Assembly: GCA_965229695.1 (NCBI GenBank)
Contig: OZ245921.1
Location: 2,356,001-2,420,000, forward strand
Length of the DNA stretch: 64,000 bases
Reading direction: 5' to 3'
DNA from: JANSYL01 sp965229695
GTDB lineage: Bacteria; Pseudomonadota; Alphaproteobacteria; Rhodobacterales; Rhodobacteraceae
The stretch's first letter is position 1, and each line of letters begins with the position of its first letter. Both the position numbers and the translations under genes were made by a program. The notes beneath the pieces were generated by a model. It was not told the origin of the DNA. It was given only the letters and a program-made list of their open reading frames with translations, and ran no database searches. Of the stretch, positions 33,501 to 42,707 are shown piece after piece.

Positions 33501-34856
33501 ATGCGCCTTAGCCGTTATTTCCTGCCTGTTCTCAAAGAAACCCCGTCCGAGGCGCAGATTGTCAGCCACCGTCTGATGCTGCGGGCGGGCATGATCAAAC
33601 AGGCTAGCGCTGGCATCTATTCTTGGCTGCCGCTGGGCTACAAAGTGCTGCGCAATATCGAACGCATCGTGCACGAAGAACAGGTGCGCGCGGGCCATAT
33701 CCCAATGCTGATGCCAACCCTGCAATCGGCGGATTTGTGGAAAGAAAGTGGGCGCTACGATGCCTATGGCCCCGAAATGTTGCGCATCCGCGACAGGCAT
33801 GACCGGGATATGCTTTACGGTCCCACCAATGAAGAGCTGATCACCGATATCTTCCGCAGCCATGTGACCAGCTACAAAGACCTGCCGCTGACGCTTTATC
33901 ACATCCAATGGAAATTCCGGGATGAGATCCGCCCCCGGTTCGGTGTGATGCGGGGCCGCGAATTCTTGATGAAGGATGGCTACAATTTCGACCTGAGCAA
34001 AGAAGACGCGCTGCACGCCTATAACCGCCATTTGGTCAGCTATCTGCGGACCTATGAGCGCATGGGCCTGCAAGCCATCCCGATGCGCGCTGATAGTGGA
34101 CCTATTGGCGGCGACGACACGCATGAGTTTCTGGTGCTGGCCGACACCGGCGAAAGCGAAGTGTTCTACGATGCCGAGATCACCGATCTGACCTTTGGTG
34201 ATCGGCAGGTGGACTACGACTCGGTTGATCAATGCCAAGCGATTTTGGAAGAGTTTACCTCGCGCTACGCCCGCACCGACGAAACCCATGACGCCGAGGT
34301 TTTCGCCAAAATCCCCGAGGCACGGCAGCGCGTCGCCCGTGGCATCGAAGTGGGGCAGATTTTCTATTTCGGCACCAAGTATTCCGATGCAATGGGGGCG
34401 GTCGTCACTGATGGAGAGGGCAACCGCGTGCCGGTCCATATGGGCAGCCACGGCATCGGTGTCAGCCGCTTGATGGGCGCGATTATCGAGGCCAGCCATG
34501 ATGACAACGGCATCATCTGGCCCGAAGGCGTGACACCTTTCCATGTCGGCATCGTGAACCTCAAACAAGGTGATGGCGATTGTGACGCGGCCTGCGAGGC
34601 GCTTTACGCCGCGCTCAATGCCAAGGGGTTGGACCCGCTTTATGATGACCGGTCTGAACGGGCCGGGGCCAAGTTCGCGACGATGGATTTGATCGGGCTG
34701 CCCTGGCGCATCACCGTCGGCCCGCGCGGGCTGAAGGCCGGTGAGGTCGAACTGACCAGCCGCAAAACCGGCGAAAGCGAAACCATGAGCCCCGAGGCGG
34801 CGGCCGATAAAGTGGCCGAGATTTACGCCCCGCATCTGGCACAGATCGCGGTGTAA
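33501..34856 (+). CDS. proS: prolyl-tRNA synthetase, short alphaproteobacterial type
   Basis: 451 residues, class II synthetase. Motif 2 (FRDEIRPRFGVMRGREFLMKDGYNF, in pieces near residues 138-162) and motif 3 (GIGVSRLMGAIIEA near 318-331) are present, followed by an anticodon-binding domain with KFATMDLIGLPWRITVGPRGL. The editing insertion found in the long E. coli form is absent, as expected in alphaproteobacteria; proofreading of Ala-tRNA(Pro) would then need a separate YbaK/ProX-like protein. Confidence 0.96.
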   Translation: MRLSRYFLPVLKETPSEAQIVSHRLMLRAGMIKQASAGIYSWLPLGYKVLRNIERIVHEEQVRAGHIPMLMPTLQSADLWKESGRYDAYGPEMLRIRDRHDRDMLYGPTNEELITDIFRSHVTSYKDLPLTLYHIQWKFRDEIRPRFGVMRGREFLMKDGYNFDLSKEDALHAYNRHLVSYLRTYERMGLQAIPMRADSGPIGGDDTHEFLVLADTGESEVFYDAEITDLTFGDRQVDYDSVDQCQAILEEFTSRYARTDETHDAEVFAKIPEARQRVARGIEVGQIFYFGTKYSDAMGAVVTDGEGNRVPVHMGSHGIGVSRLMGAIIEASHDDNGIIWPEGVTPFHVGIVNLKQGDGDCDAACEALYAALNAKGLDPLYDDRSERAGAKFATMDLIGLPWRITVGPRGLKAGEVELTSRKTGESETMSPEAAADKVAEIYAPHLAQIAV

Positions 34857-34889
34857 GGCGAACGGGGCCTAGGTGATGAGGGCAGCGGC

Positions 34890-35405
34890 ATGATTGGGCG
34901 CGTTCTGGCGATGATCGGCGGCCTATCCGGGGCTGCGGGTCTGTCGCAATACCCTGAGTTTTCTCAACAATATACCCAGCGCTTGGCCGGTCAGGTTCAG
35001 GCGCTGGAGGTTGTCGTCAGCGATTTTGAAACCACGGCCGCCCGGTCTGGCCTAAGCCGGGAGGCGGCTTTGGCCGAACTGACCGGCACGGCTTTTCTGG
35101 CCGAGCGGGGCCAAGATATGGCGCGCACGATTGACCGGTATGAAGGGTTGCAAGCCGATTATGACCGGCTGACCAGCGCCTCCCCCTTTGAGAAAATGCT
35201 GATGCCGCATCGCCTGGCCGATGGTGAAACCTTTCGTGGCACCTGGGGGGATTATGAGCCTGCCGTGCCGCTGACCACAGCGGGGGCGGTTTCTACGATC
35301 GCAGGGTTTTTCGGGGGGTGGTTGGTGATCGCCCTTTTGCTTTGGGCCGTCACCGCGCCGTTCCGGCGGCGTGGCGGGGCCAAAGAAGGCCCCGCCGCAG
35401 AGTAG
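34890..35405 (+). CDS. DUF2937-family membrane protein
   Basis: 171 residues. Residues 1-17 are hydrophobic, the central part is a helical acidic segment (QYTQRLAGQVQALEVVVSDFETTAARSGLSREAAL), and a C-terminal membrane segment (AGFFGGWLVIALLLWAV) precedes a basic tail. The order and motifs match DUF2937 proteins of alphaproteobacteria. Function unknown. It starts 33 bp after proS. Confidence 0.75.
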   Translation: MIGRVLAMIGGLSGAAGLSQYPEFSQQYTQRLAGQVQALEVVVSDFETTAARSGLSREAALAELTGTAFLAERGQDMARTIDRYEGLQADYDRLTSASPFEKMLMPHRLADGETFRGTWGDYEPAVPLTTAGAVSTIAGFFGGWLVIALLLWAVTAPFRRRGGAKEGPAAE

Positions 35406-35406
35406 G

Positions 35407-36633
35407 TTACTTTTCGGGCCGCGTCGGTTGCGGCGCGGTGCTGCCCGAGGCCAGGCCAAGCGCCCGCATCTCGGCCAGGATGTAATCGGTATACATCGCC
35501 ACATTGCGGTCATAGGGCTCGCGCGGCTGGGCTGTGGTGTGGGATTCAACCCCGATGATCCGATAGCTCGCACCATCTGATACAAACAGCGGAGAGCCGG
35601 AATCGCCCTGCAGCGTATCGCATTGATGCACCAGCTCATTCACGCGGTTGATCTCGACAAAGGGGCAATCGAGATTGCCGGTCATCACGCCTTGCTGGTC
35701 ATAGCTATAGCCTGCTTGCAGGATGTCTGGGCCTTGCCCGGCTTGCAGCGCCGCAATCTCTTGCCCGCTGAGGGAGCCGACATTCATCCAGCCCAACTGA
35801 TTGCCGATGGGGTCGGTCAGATAGATGAAGGCAAAATCGGTGCCGTCCTGTTCACCATTTAGATAACCCGCTGGCACGTGATAGGCCCGCACGCCCGAAC
35901 GCGCGACGGCATTGCCACGATCATAGCCCGCCAGGAACTCCACCGGGGGGGTCACGATCTGACCGTTTTCCGCGATGCAATGGGCGGCGGTCAGGACAAT
36001 ATCGGGGCCGATGAGGGAGCCGGTGCAGGCGGATTCAGAGAGGTCGACAAAGCCGATCATGTTCCAAGGCGTCTGCCCGGATTCGACCGCGACCCGATCA
36101 TCCTCGCCAAAAAATGCCCGGTCGAAGGAACCTGCGAAGGCGCCCAATTCGGTGATCGACAGCGTGGCGGGCGGGTATTCACCATTGGTCGGCGAATAGG
36201 TTCCGACCCAGATATCATACTGCCCTTCCAAGGGGGTATCGAAGGTCAGGGCCGGGTTCAGGCCCGAGGTGTCATCGTTGCAATGCCAGGCCCCATCGGG
36301 CGTGTTGATCAACAACACCGTGTCTTCGCGCGCCTCGACATAAAATGACAGCGGCAGGTCTTCGAGCGTTGTGAAATGTACCCTAAGATCAGGGGCTTCG
36401 GCGAAATGCCCGACGCAGCGATTGCCGGTCACCGCATCGGTATATTCGCCCCGGATCGAGCCACCCGCCAGCAGGCTGATCCAGTTGGGATCGGGCAAAA
36501 ACCCAGACGCGGTTGAGATGATGCCGAAGGTTGGGGGCAGGTTATAATCCTGCGCGTGAAGTTCCGTGGTGGTGGTTGTCAGCGCCATCGCGGCACCAAG
36601 AATTGAAAAACCAATCGCGTGTTTGAAAGCCAA
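35407..36633 (-). CDS. secreted trypsin-like serine protease
   Basis: 408 residues. A signal peptide (about residues 1-28, ending ELHAQ) leads to a beta-rich domain (about 35-165; YDIWVGTYSPTN resembles PPC-like domains), then a chymotrypsin-fold domain (about 175-400) with catalytic triad His218 (TAAHC), Asp266 (TDFAF) and Ser345 (GDSGSP). Several cysteines suggest disulfides. It is presumably exported and active in the periplasm or outside. The gene is convergent with the DUF2937 gene and divergent from the BrnA-like gene. Confidence 0.9.
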   Translation of the reverse strand: MAFKHAIGFSILGAAMALTTTTTELHAQDYNLPPTFGIISTASGFLPDPNWISLLAGGSIRGEYTDAVTGNRCVGHFAEAPDLRVHFTTLEDLPLSFYVEAREDTVLLINTPDGAWHCNDDTSGLNPALTFDTPLEGQYDIWVGTYSPTNGEYPPATLSITELGAFAGSFDRAFFGEDDRVAVESGQTPWNMIGFVDLSESACTGSLIGPDIVLTAAHCIAENGQIVTPPVEFLAGYDRGNAVARSGVRAYHVPAGYLNGEQDGTDFAFIYLTDPIGNQLGWMNVGSLSGQEIAALQAGQGPDILQAGYSYDQQGVMTGNLDCPFVEINRVNELVHQCDTLQGDSGSPLFVSDGASYRIIGVESHTTAQPREPYDRNVAMYTDYILAEMRALGLASGSTAPQPTRPEK

Positions 36634-36755
36634 GTCCGCCTCCCTGGTTGGCTAGAAAGTCTGTGGGCACAACGGGAAGCGTAGGCGGCAGGGCGGCACC
36701 TGGCAATGGGGGTTAACCGGGCCTTGGGGCAGGCCTTTGGCCGGGGTCACAGCGC

Positions 36756-36782
36756 GTACAGACCCTGTACACACCCCGTACA
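36756..36782. repeat. three GTACA repeats at exact 11-bp spacing, array 1
   Basis: GTACA occurs at 36756, 36767 and 36778, each followed by an A/C-rich hexamer (GACCCT, CACCCC, GACGCG). The 11-bp spacing puts all three on one face of the helix. It lies in the shared upstream region of the protease and the BrnA-like gene, 76 bp before the latter. The same three-repeat layout occurs at 50102-50128. Confidence 0.8.
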
Positions 36783-36857
36783 GACGCGGGCGGTAGAGCG
36801 GATTTTAACGAATTTGTCCCAAACTGGCCGCCAGAGAGCCAAGGCAAAGGGGCAGAT

Positions 36858-37253
36858 ATGGGCACGCGCAAACCGCTGATGCAGACACAACGCAAACATC
36901 ACTATTACATGGGCGACGCGATGCGTCGGCTGGAATGGGACCTGCACAACCACCTGTTCGAGGCGCGGCGCATCCCCAAAGACTGGCATGAGATCGCCAC
37001 CCGCCGCGACAGCGCCAAAACCCGCGTGACGCTGCGGCTGGATCAGGACGTGGTGAAATGGTTCCGCTCGATGGCGCCGGGATACCAGCCGCGCATCAAT
37101 GACGTGCTGCGGGTGTTCATGCACGCGAAACTGGCGGGGCTGATCCACGGGGAAGAAACGATCGAGCCCTTCCGCGAGCACGAAGACTCCGGTGCGAAAC
37201 GGCCCTATTGGGGTTGGGTGGAGGAGCAGTTGGCGGAGATGCGGGGGCGGTGA
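36858..37253 (+). CDS. orphan BrnA-type antitoxin/DNA-binding protein
   Basis: 131 residues. A basic, histidine-rich N-terminal part (about 1-50) is followed by the BrnA core: KTRVTLRLDQDVVKWFRSMAPGYQPRINDVLRVFM (in pieces, about 53-87), a ribbon-helix-helix type DNA-binding fold. In BrnTA systems BrnA neutralises the BrnT RNase, but no brnT-like gene is adjacent on either side. The stop codon is immediately next to the stop of the convergent unknown gene. Possibly a stand-alone repressor, perhaps acting on the repeat array just upstream. Confidence 0.75.
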   Translation: MGTRKPLMQTQRKHHYYMGDAMRRLEWDLHNHLFEARRIPKDWHEIATRRDSAKTRVTLRLDQDVVKWFRSMAPGYQPRINDVLRVFMHAKLAGLIHGEETIEPFREHEDSGAKRPYWGWVEEQLAEMRGR

Positions 37254-38498
37254 CTAGTGTTTCGCTGTCGCTAGCTTCTCAAGTTTTTGGGTGAGTTCTT
37301 GGAAGTATTTGAGGCGTTCAATACCGCCTCTCTCAACTAAATCGTCAGTATAAACGCCGCCAAAGTCGTTAAAGAGTCTGGCAAACGTTGCCTCCGCCTC
37401 TGAGATGTTCTGATCAAGCAAATCACGTGCAAAGTTACGATCCGTGAATAAACGTTCGTGGTATTCGCTCTCTAGATCAATGTCGTGGTCCTTGATAATA
37501 CTCAATTGTCTCATATAGAGCTTATTGAAGTTTTCAAGTAGATCAAAATTGAAGTCTTTTTCGTTTGGTAGTTCGGGCCTTGGAACAAAGCGTCCACGCA
37601 CATAGTCTGCGTTGATCGCAAGATTCTTGAAGAACTCCGATCGTTCAAAACTACTAAGGAATTCCTCGCTTTCTTCAGCGTTAAGCCAAAAAAGGGGCAC
37701 CAAAGGTGTCCTGCCGTTTTCAGGGCAGAACTCTGAAGTATAGCTTGCCTTCGACACGTAATTGTATTCTGTGCTGTTAGAATGTTGGTTTAACTTTTGT
37801 GTAATGTAAATATTGATCGCATCCACAGAGTACCGAAATTCGCGTTCATCGGCGTCCATCGCCTTGTCGCGTTTGGTTCGGTAGTCCCACATCTTGTCGA
37901 AAAGGGAGTCGAACTCTGCTTGGTCAAAGTGAATATTGCGCAGTGATGGTGGAATGATCGTGCCTAAGCCGACAATGCTTCCTTCATGCCCCAATAGCCG
38001 CGACGCATTTTGGACCGTCCTCTTGAGGGTTGTTCCTACAGAGTCGTTCAGTATGCCTAGTTCGTTTCGGATGTGCTCGTTTTGAAGTGGAATGCCGTCA
38101 CTATAACCGCCCGGCATAGCCCGTAAAGTTTCAATATTTTGCCTGATCCTAAGTACCTTTTCTGACAGGTTCGCGGCTCTGTCTTTTTTTCTTTCTACAA
38201 CGCTCCAGAAGCTCTCCAAAATTTCTAGGAAAGTAACCGAAGTTATCACTGGTGTGAAAGGTAACTTTTCAGCATTTATTATTTTATCGCAGAACTCTCC
38301 AGAAACCGCATCGTATAAATTATTGCGTGTGGCGTTTGGCCAAATGCCACAAAAGAAAGCGCTATAATCCAAATTGTATACAACGCGTTGATCGTTGGCC
38401 AATAAAATATCAGTTTGACACTGCGTCGCACTCAATTGTGCGGAGTAAAGATAGTCTAGAATCTCTGTTCGGGTGTTGGTTTTGTATTTGGAAGTCAT
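37254..38498 (-). CDS. PIN-like protein of unknown function in A+T-rich module
   Basis: 414 residues; no confident family. The N-terminal 240 residues have an acidic-residue pattern reminiscent of PIN-domain nucleases: a first strand with Asp44 (YNLDYSAFF), a helix with Glu92 (SVTFLEILES), and SVDAINIYI with Asp226. The rest is charged and helical. Codons are visibly A+T-richer than in flanking genes, a sign of horizontal transfer. It starts 9 bp after a small membrane-protein gene on the same strand, after an AAGGAAG ribosome site. A toxin or defence role is possible but is an inference. Confidence 0.6.
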   Translation of the reverse strand: MTSKYKTNTRTEILDYLYSAQLSATQCQTDILLANDQRVVYNLDYSAFFCGIWPNATRNNLYDAVSGEFCDKIINAEKLPFTPVITSVTFLEILESFWSVVERKKDRAANLSEKVLRIRQNIETLRAMPGGYSDGIPLQNEHIRNELGILNDSVGTTLKRTVQNASRLLGHEGSIVGLGTIIPPSLRNIHFDQAEFDSLFDKMWDYRTKRDKAMDADEREFRYSVDAINIYITQKLNQHSNSTEYNYVSKASYTSEFCPENGRTPLVPLFWLNAEESEEFLSSFERSEFFKNLAINADYVRGRFVPRPELPNEKDFNFDLLENFNKLYMRQLSIIKDHDIDLESEYHERLFTDRNFARDLLDQNISEAEATFARLFNDFGGVYTDDLVERGGIERLKYFQELTQKLEKLATAKH

Positions 38499-38507
38499 GT
38501 TGCTTCC

Positions 38508-38714
38508 TTATACTGCATAGGCAACTAAAGAAACAACTGCGGTCACTATCCCCAGGACCGCGGCCGCTTTTTCAATCATGCGCCAGGGCCGGCGTTGCGG
38601 CTCAGGGCCAGGGTTTTCATTGCTGACATCTGGACGATTTTCAGAAACCACCCTTGGCGCGCCGTTTATTATTTGAATTCGCCTTTGTTCCTTAAGAGGG
38701 CGCGTCATCTGCAT
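38508..38714 (-). CDS. small C-tail-anchored membrane protein upstream of the PIN-like gene
   Basis: 68 residues. The first 44 are polar and basic (RPLKEQRRIQIINGAPRVV, RPDVSNENPGPEPQRR); the last 23 form a membrane segment (EKAAAVLGIVTAVVSLVAYAV). It is A+T-richer than its surroundings and sits 9 bp upstream of the 414-residue gene, so the two are likely one operon that arrived together. Start at 38714 or at the second ATG, 38708. No known family recognised. Confidence 0.55.
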   Translation of the reverse strand: MQMTRPLKEQRRIQIINGAPRVVSENRPDVSNENPGPEPQRRPWRMIEKAAAVLGIVTAVVSLVAYAV

Positions 38715-38785
38715 ACCATCAAGCTACGTGATAGTAGAGATTTAGGCACTTAATGTTGCAGTTCAAGCATAATCCAAATCTGACT

Positions 38786-41700
38786 TCACCCCTGCAGCGA
38801 CCGGACCCCAAGCTCATCCCCGCGCGCTGCGGTCATTGCCTGGGCCGCGGCGTGGCTGGCGGCGAGCGTTGTGAAATAGGGGATTTTGTCGGCGAGCGTC
38901 ACGGCGCGCATGGAGCGGCTGTCCTCGACCGCTTGGGCGCCTTCGGTTGTGTTCAGCACCAGTTGCACGCCGCCATCCTTGATAATGTCGACCACGGTGC
39001 GCCCGCCTTCATACGCTTTGTTCACGACCTCGGAGGCCAGCCCGTGATCAGCCAGGAAGCGGGCGGTGCCGCTGGTGGCCAAGAGGTTCAGGCCCAGGTC
39101 GGTGAGCATTTGTGCGGTTTCGATCAGCGCCTCGGTCTTGTCGGCATCTTTGATCGAGATGAAGACCGTGCCCGCATCGGGCAGGCTGGTGCCCGCGCCC
39201 AATTGCGCTTTGAGGAAGGCGCGGGGGAAAGTGCGATCCCAGCCCATGACCTCTCCGGTGGAGCGCATTTCGGGGCCAAGCAGCGTGTCGACACCGGGGA
39301 AGCGGGCGAAGGGCAACACGGCCTCTTTCACCGAGAACCAGGGGGTGCGGAAATCGGCCAATGCCATCGGGTCGCCGGGGATGATGGGCGTGTCTTCATC
39401 GACCGGCGCGTGTGGGGCGGCGGCTGGGAAAGCGGAAAGCTTTTCGCCCGCCATCAGGCGCGCGGCGATGGAGGCGATGGCTGAGTCCGTGGCTTTGGCG
39501 ACAAAAGGCACGGTGCGCGAGGCGCGGGGGTTTACCTCGATCAGGTAAATCTCATCGTCTTTGACCGCGAATTGGACGTTCATCAGGCCCACGACGTTGA
39601 GCGCCTTGGCCAATGCCTCGGTCTGGGCGATGATCTGATCTTGGATGCCCTGGGGCAGGGTGTGGGGCGGCAGGGAACAGGCGCTGTCACCCGAGTGCAC
39701 GCCGGCCTCTTCGATATGCTGCATGATGCCGGCGACATGCACGGCCTGCCCATCGCAAAGCGCATCGACATCAACCTCGGTCGCGCCGTCTAGATAGCTG
39801 TCGAGCAACACGGGGCTGTCGCCGGAGACGACCACGGCATCGCGGATGTAGCGGTCGAGCTGGGCGCTGTCGCGGACGATTTCCATGGCGCGGCCGCCCA
39901 GCACATAGGAGGGGCGGATGACCAGCGGGTAGCCGAGGGTTTCGGCGGCGCGGCGGGCCTCGCCATCGGTGGTGGCGATGGCGTTTTCGGGCTGTTTGAG
40001 GTTGAGGCGCTGAACAAGCTGCTGGAACCGCTCTCGGTCTTCGGCCAGGTCGATGGCGTCGGGCGTGGTGCCGAGGATCGGGATGCCCGCGTCATGGAGC
40101 GCATTGGCAAGCTTGAGCGGTGTCTGGCCGCCGAACTGCACGATCACGCCGTGGAGCGTGCCGTTTTCCTGTTCGACGCGCAGGATTTCGAGGACGTGTT
40201 CGAGCGTCAGCGGCTCGAAATAAAGCCGGTCGGAGGTGTCGTAATCGGTGCTGACGGTCTCGGGGTTGCAGTTGACCATGATGGTCTCATACCCCGCATC
40301 GCTGAGCGCGAAACAGGCGTGACAGCAGCAATAGTCGAACTCGATCCCCTGGCCGATCCGGTTGGGGCCACCGCCCAGGATGACGACCTTTTTCTTATCC
40401 GACGGCCGCGCCTCGCATTCCGGATCGCCCATGACGGGGGTTTCATAGGTGGAATACATATACGGCGTCTGCGCCTCGAACTCGGCGGCGCAGGTATCGA
40501 TGCGTTTGAACTGGGCCTGGACGCCCAGGTTCAGGCGGGCGCGGCGGATGTTCGATTCCTCGCGGCCTGTCAGCTTGGCAAGGCGGGCATCGGTGAAGCC
40601 CATCATCTTCAGCTTGCGCAGAGCTTCCTCGGTCACCGGTAGGCCGTCGCGGCGCACCTCGGCCTCCATCTCGACGATCTCGCGGATGCGGGCGAGGAAC
40701 CAGGGGTCGAATTTGGTGACGGCCTGGATGTCATCATCGCTGAGCCCGTGGCGCATGGCCTGGGCGATGACGCGCAGACGGTCTGGGGTCTGCTGGCTGA
40801 GGGCCTTGGTGATGGCGGCGCGTTCCGGGGCGCCTTCGATCTCAATCTCGTCAAAGCCGGTCAGGCCGGTTTCCATGCTGGCCAGCGCCTTTTGCACGCT
40901 CTCGTGGAAGCTGCGGCCGATGGCCATGGCTTCGCCCACGGATTTCATCGCGGTGGTCAGGTAAGGCTCGGAGCCTGGGAATTTCTCAAACGCAAAACGC
41001 GGGATTTTGGTGACGACGTAATCGATGGTCGGCTCGAACGATGCGGGCGTGACCTTGGTGATGTCGTTGTCCAGCTCGTCTAGGGTGTAACCCACGGCAA
41101 GCTTGGCGGCGATCTTGGCGATCGGGAAACCTGTGGCTTTGGACGCCAAAGCGGAGGAGCGCGAGACGCGCGGGTTCATTTCGATCACCACCATGCGCCC
41201 ATCGGCGGGGTTCACGGCCCATTGCACGTTCGACCCACCGGTTTCGACCCCGATCTCGCGCAACACAGCAATCGAGCCGTTGCGCATGATCTGGTATTCC
41301 TTGTCGGTCAGCGTCAGCGCAGGCGCGACGGTGATCGAGTCGCCGGTATGCACCCCCATCGGGTCCACGTTTTCGATGGAACAGACGATGATGGCGTTGT
41401 CGGCTTTGTCGCGCACAACCTCCATCTCATACTCTTTCCAACCGAGCAGGCTTTCATCGACCAGGATCTGCGCGACGGGGGAGGCCTCCATCCCGGTCTT
41501 GCAGAAATGCTCATACTCTTCGCGGTTATAGGCCACGCCGCCGCCGGTGCCGCCGAGGGTAAAGGCGGGGCGGATGATCGCGGGCAGGCCAATCTCTTCC
41601 AGCGCTTGGTTGGCTTCGGCCAGGCCCGCGGCGATGTCATATTTGCCGTCGGCTCCTTTGGGCGCGGAGATGATCGTGGCCTTGGGGTTTTCCAAGCCGA

Positions 41701-42115
41701 TCCGATCCATCGCCTCGCGGAACAATTTCCGGTCTTCGGCCATCTCGATGGCCGGGCGTTTGGCGCCGATCATCTCGACCCCGAATTTCTTCAGCACGCC
41801 CGCCTCTTCTAGCGCCAGCGAGGTGTTGAGGCCGGTCTGCCCGCCCATGGTGGGCAGAAGCGCGTCGGGGCGTTCTTTTTCGATGATCTTGGCGACAACC
41901 TCGGGCGTGATCGGCTCGATATAGGTGGCGTCGGCCAGTTCGGGATCGGTCATGATCGTGGCGGGGTTCGAATTGACCAGGATGACCCGGTAACCTTCTT
42001 CGCGCAGCGCCTTGCAGGCCTGGGCCCCGGAATAGTCGAACTCGCAGGCTTGGCCGATGACGATAGGCCCTGCACCGATGATCATGATGGACTGGATATC
42101 GGTTCTTTTTGGCAT
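38786..42115 (-). CDS. carB: carbamoyl-phosphate synthase large subunit
   Basis: 1109 residues. Two duplicated ATP-grasp halves are visible, the first opening IQSIMIIGAGPIVIGQACEFDYSGAQ (in pieces) and the second KKVVILGGGPNRIGQGIEFDYCCCHA, followed by the C-terminal MGS-like allosteric domain (TEALIETAQMLTDLGLNLLATSGTARFL). It makes carbamoyl phosphate from glutamine-derived ammonia, bicarbonate and two ATP, for pyrimidines and arginine. ATG 42115 is used; the longer open frame upstream is unsupported. The carA partner is not in this window. Confidence 0.96.
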   Translation of the reverse strand: MPKRTDIQSIMIIGAGPIVIGQACEFDYSGAQACKALREEGYRVILVNSNPATIMTDPELADATYIEPITPEVVAKIIEKERPDALLPTMGGQTGLNTSLALEEAGVLKKFGVEMIGAKRPAIEMAEDRKLFREAMDRIGLENPKATIISAPKGADGKYDIAAGLAEANQALEEIGLPAIIRPAFTLGGTGGGVAYNREEYEHFCKTGMEASPVAQILVDESLLGWKEYEMEVVRDKADNAIIVCSIENVDPMGVHTGDSITVAPALTLTDKEYQIMRNGSIAVLREIGVETGGSNVQWAVNPADGRMVVIEMNPRVSRSSALASKATGFPIAKIAAKLAVGYTLDELDNDITKVTPASFEPTIDYVVTKIPRFAFEKFPGSEPYLTTAMKSVGEAMAIGRSFHESVQKALASMETGLTGFDEIEIEGAPERAAITKALSQQTPDRLRVIAQAMRHGLSDDDIQAVTKFDPWFLARIREIVEMEAEVRRDGLPVTEEALRKLKMMGFTDARLAKLTGREESNIRRARLNLGVQAQFKRIDTCAAEFEAQTPYMYSTYETPVMGDPECEARPSDKKKVVILGGGPNRIGQGIEFDYCCCHACFALSDAGYETIMVNCNPETVSTDYDTSDRLYFEPLTLEHVLEILRVEQENGTLHGVIVQFGGQTPLKLANALHDAGIPILGTTPDAIDLAEDRERFQQLVQRLNLKQPENAIATTDGEARRAAETLGYPLVIRPSYVLGGRAMEIVRDSAQLDRYIRDAVVVSGDSPVLLDSYLDGATEVDVDALCDGQAVHVAGIMQHIEEAGVHSGDSACSLPPHTLPQGIQDQIIAQTEALAKALNVVGLMNVQFAVKDDEIYLIEVNPRASRTVPFVAKATDSAIASIAARLMAGEKLSAFPAAAPHAPVDEDTPIIPGDPMALADFRTPWFSVKEAVLPFARFPGVDTLLGPEMRSTGEVMGWDRTFPRAFLKAQLGAGTSLPDAGTVFISIKDADKTEALIETAQMLTDLGLNLLATSGTARFLADHGLASEVVNKAYEGGRTVVDIIKDGGVQLVLNTTEGAQAVEDSRSMRAVTLADKIPYFTTLAASHAAAQAMTAARGDELGVRSLQG

Positions 42116-42288
42116 CACGTCCCCCGGATCAACGGCCCTGCCGCGCCTGATCGGCGGGCAAACTGTCGGCGTTATAGTCAGGGGGGGCGGGGGCGCAAGG
42201 GGCGATAGCGATACCGGGTGCGGCAATGGTGGACGCAGCCCATGCGCGCCGCTAGGCCAGGGGCATTGGTCTGCAAAAGGAGCGCGCC

Positions 42289-42615
42289 ATGCATTGGCTG
42301 TTACTGGTTCTGGCGATTGTGGCCGAGGTTGTGGGCACCACAGCGCTCAAAGCGTCGGAAGGGTTCACCAAAATCGGACCGATTGGCATTGTCGTCGTGG
42401 CCTATGGCCTGGCCTTTTTCCTGCTGGCCAAGGTGTTTTTGGTTCTGCCCTTGGGCGTGACCTATGCGATCTGGTCGGGTCTGGGGGTGGCAGCGGTGAC
42501 CGTGATTGGCTGGGTGGTCTATGGCCAACGTCTGGATGGGGCCGCGATTTTGGGCATTGGGCTGATCGTGGCCGGGGTGATGGTTTTGAACCTGCTGTCG
42601 TCATCGACCAGCTAA
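42289..42615 (+). CDS. SMR-family multidrug/quaternary-ammonium exporter
   Basis: 108 residues, four membrane segments. The catalytic Glu13 lies in the signature LLVLAIVAEVVGTTALKAS, and GVTYAIWSGLGVAAVTVIGWVVYGQ is the family's third-segment block. SMR proteins act as dimers that exchange protons for cationic compounds (EmrE/SugE type, including guanidinium). GCAAAAGGAGC precedes the ATG. It is divergent from carB by about 170 bp. Confidence 0.92.
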   Translation: MHWLLLVLAIVAEVVGTTALKASEGFTKIGPIGIVVVAYGLAFFLLAKVFLVLPLGVTYAIWSGLGVAAVTVIGWVVYGQRLDGAAILGIGLIVAGVMVLNLLSSSTS

Positions 42616-42707
42616 GCTTTCGGGGAATATGCAGGAAATCATCACCTTGTCTCAAACAGGGCTTTCACGGCAAGCTGCGGGAAAGACATGCAATTTGGAG
42701 ATTTTCG

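Noticed and set aside
33408..34835. A 475-codon open frame on the minus strand opposite proS
   Set aside because: It is an antisense shadow of a highly conserved synthetase in G+C-rich DNA; no motif or ribosome site is present.
36756..36782. Reading the GTACA triplets as a CRISPR array
   Set aside because: Units are only 11 bp with no spacer diversity, and there are no cas genes.
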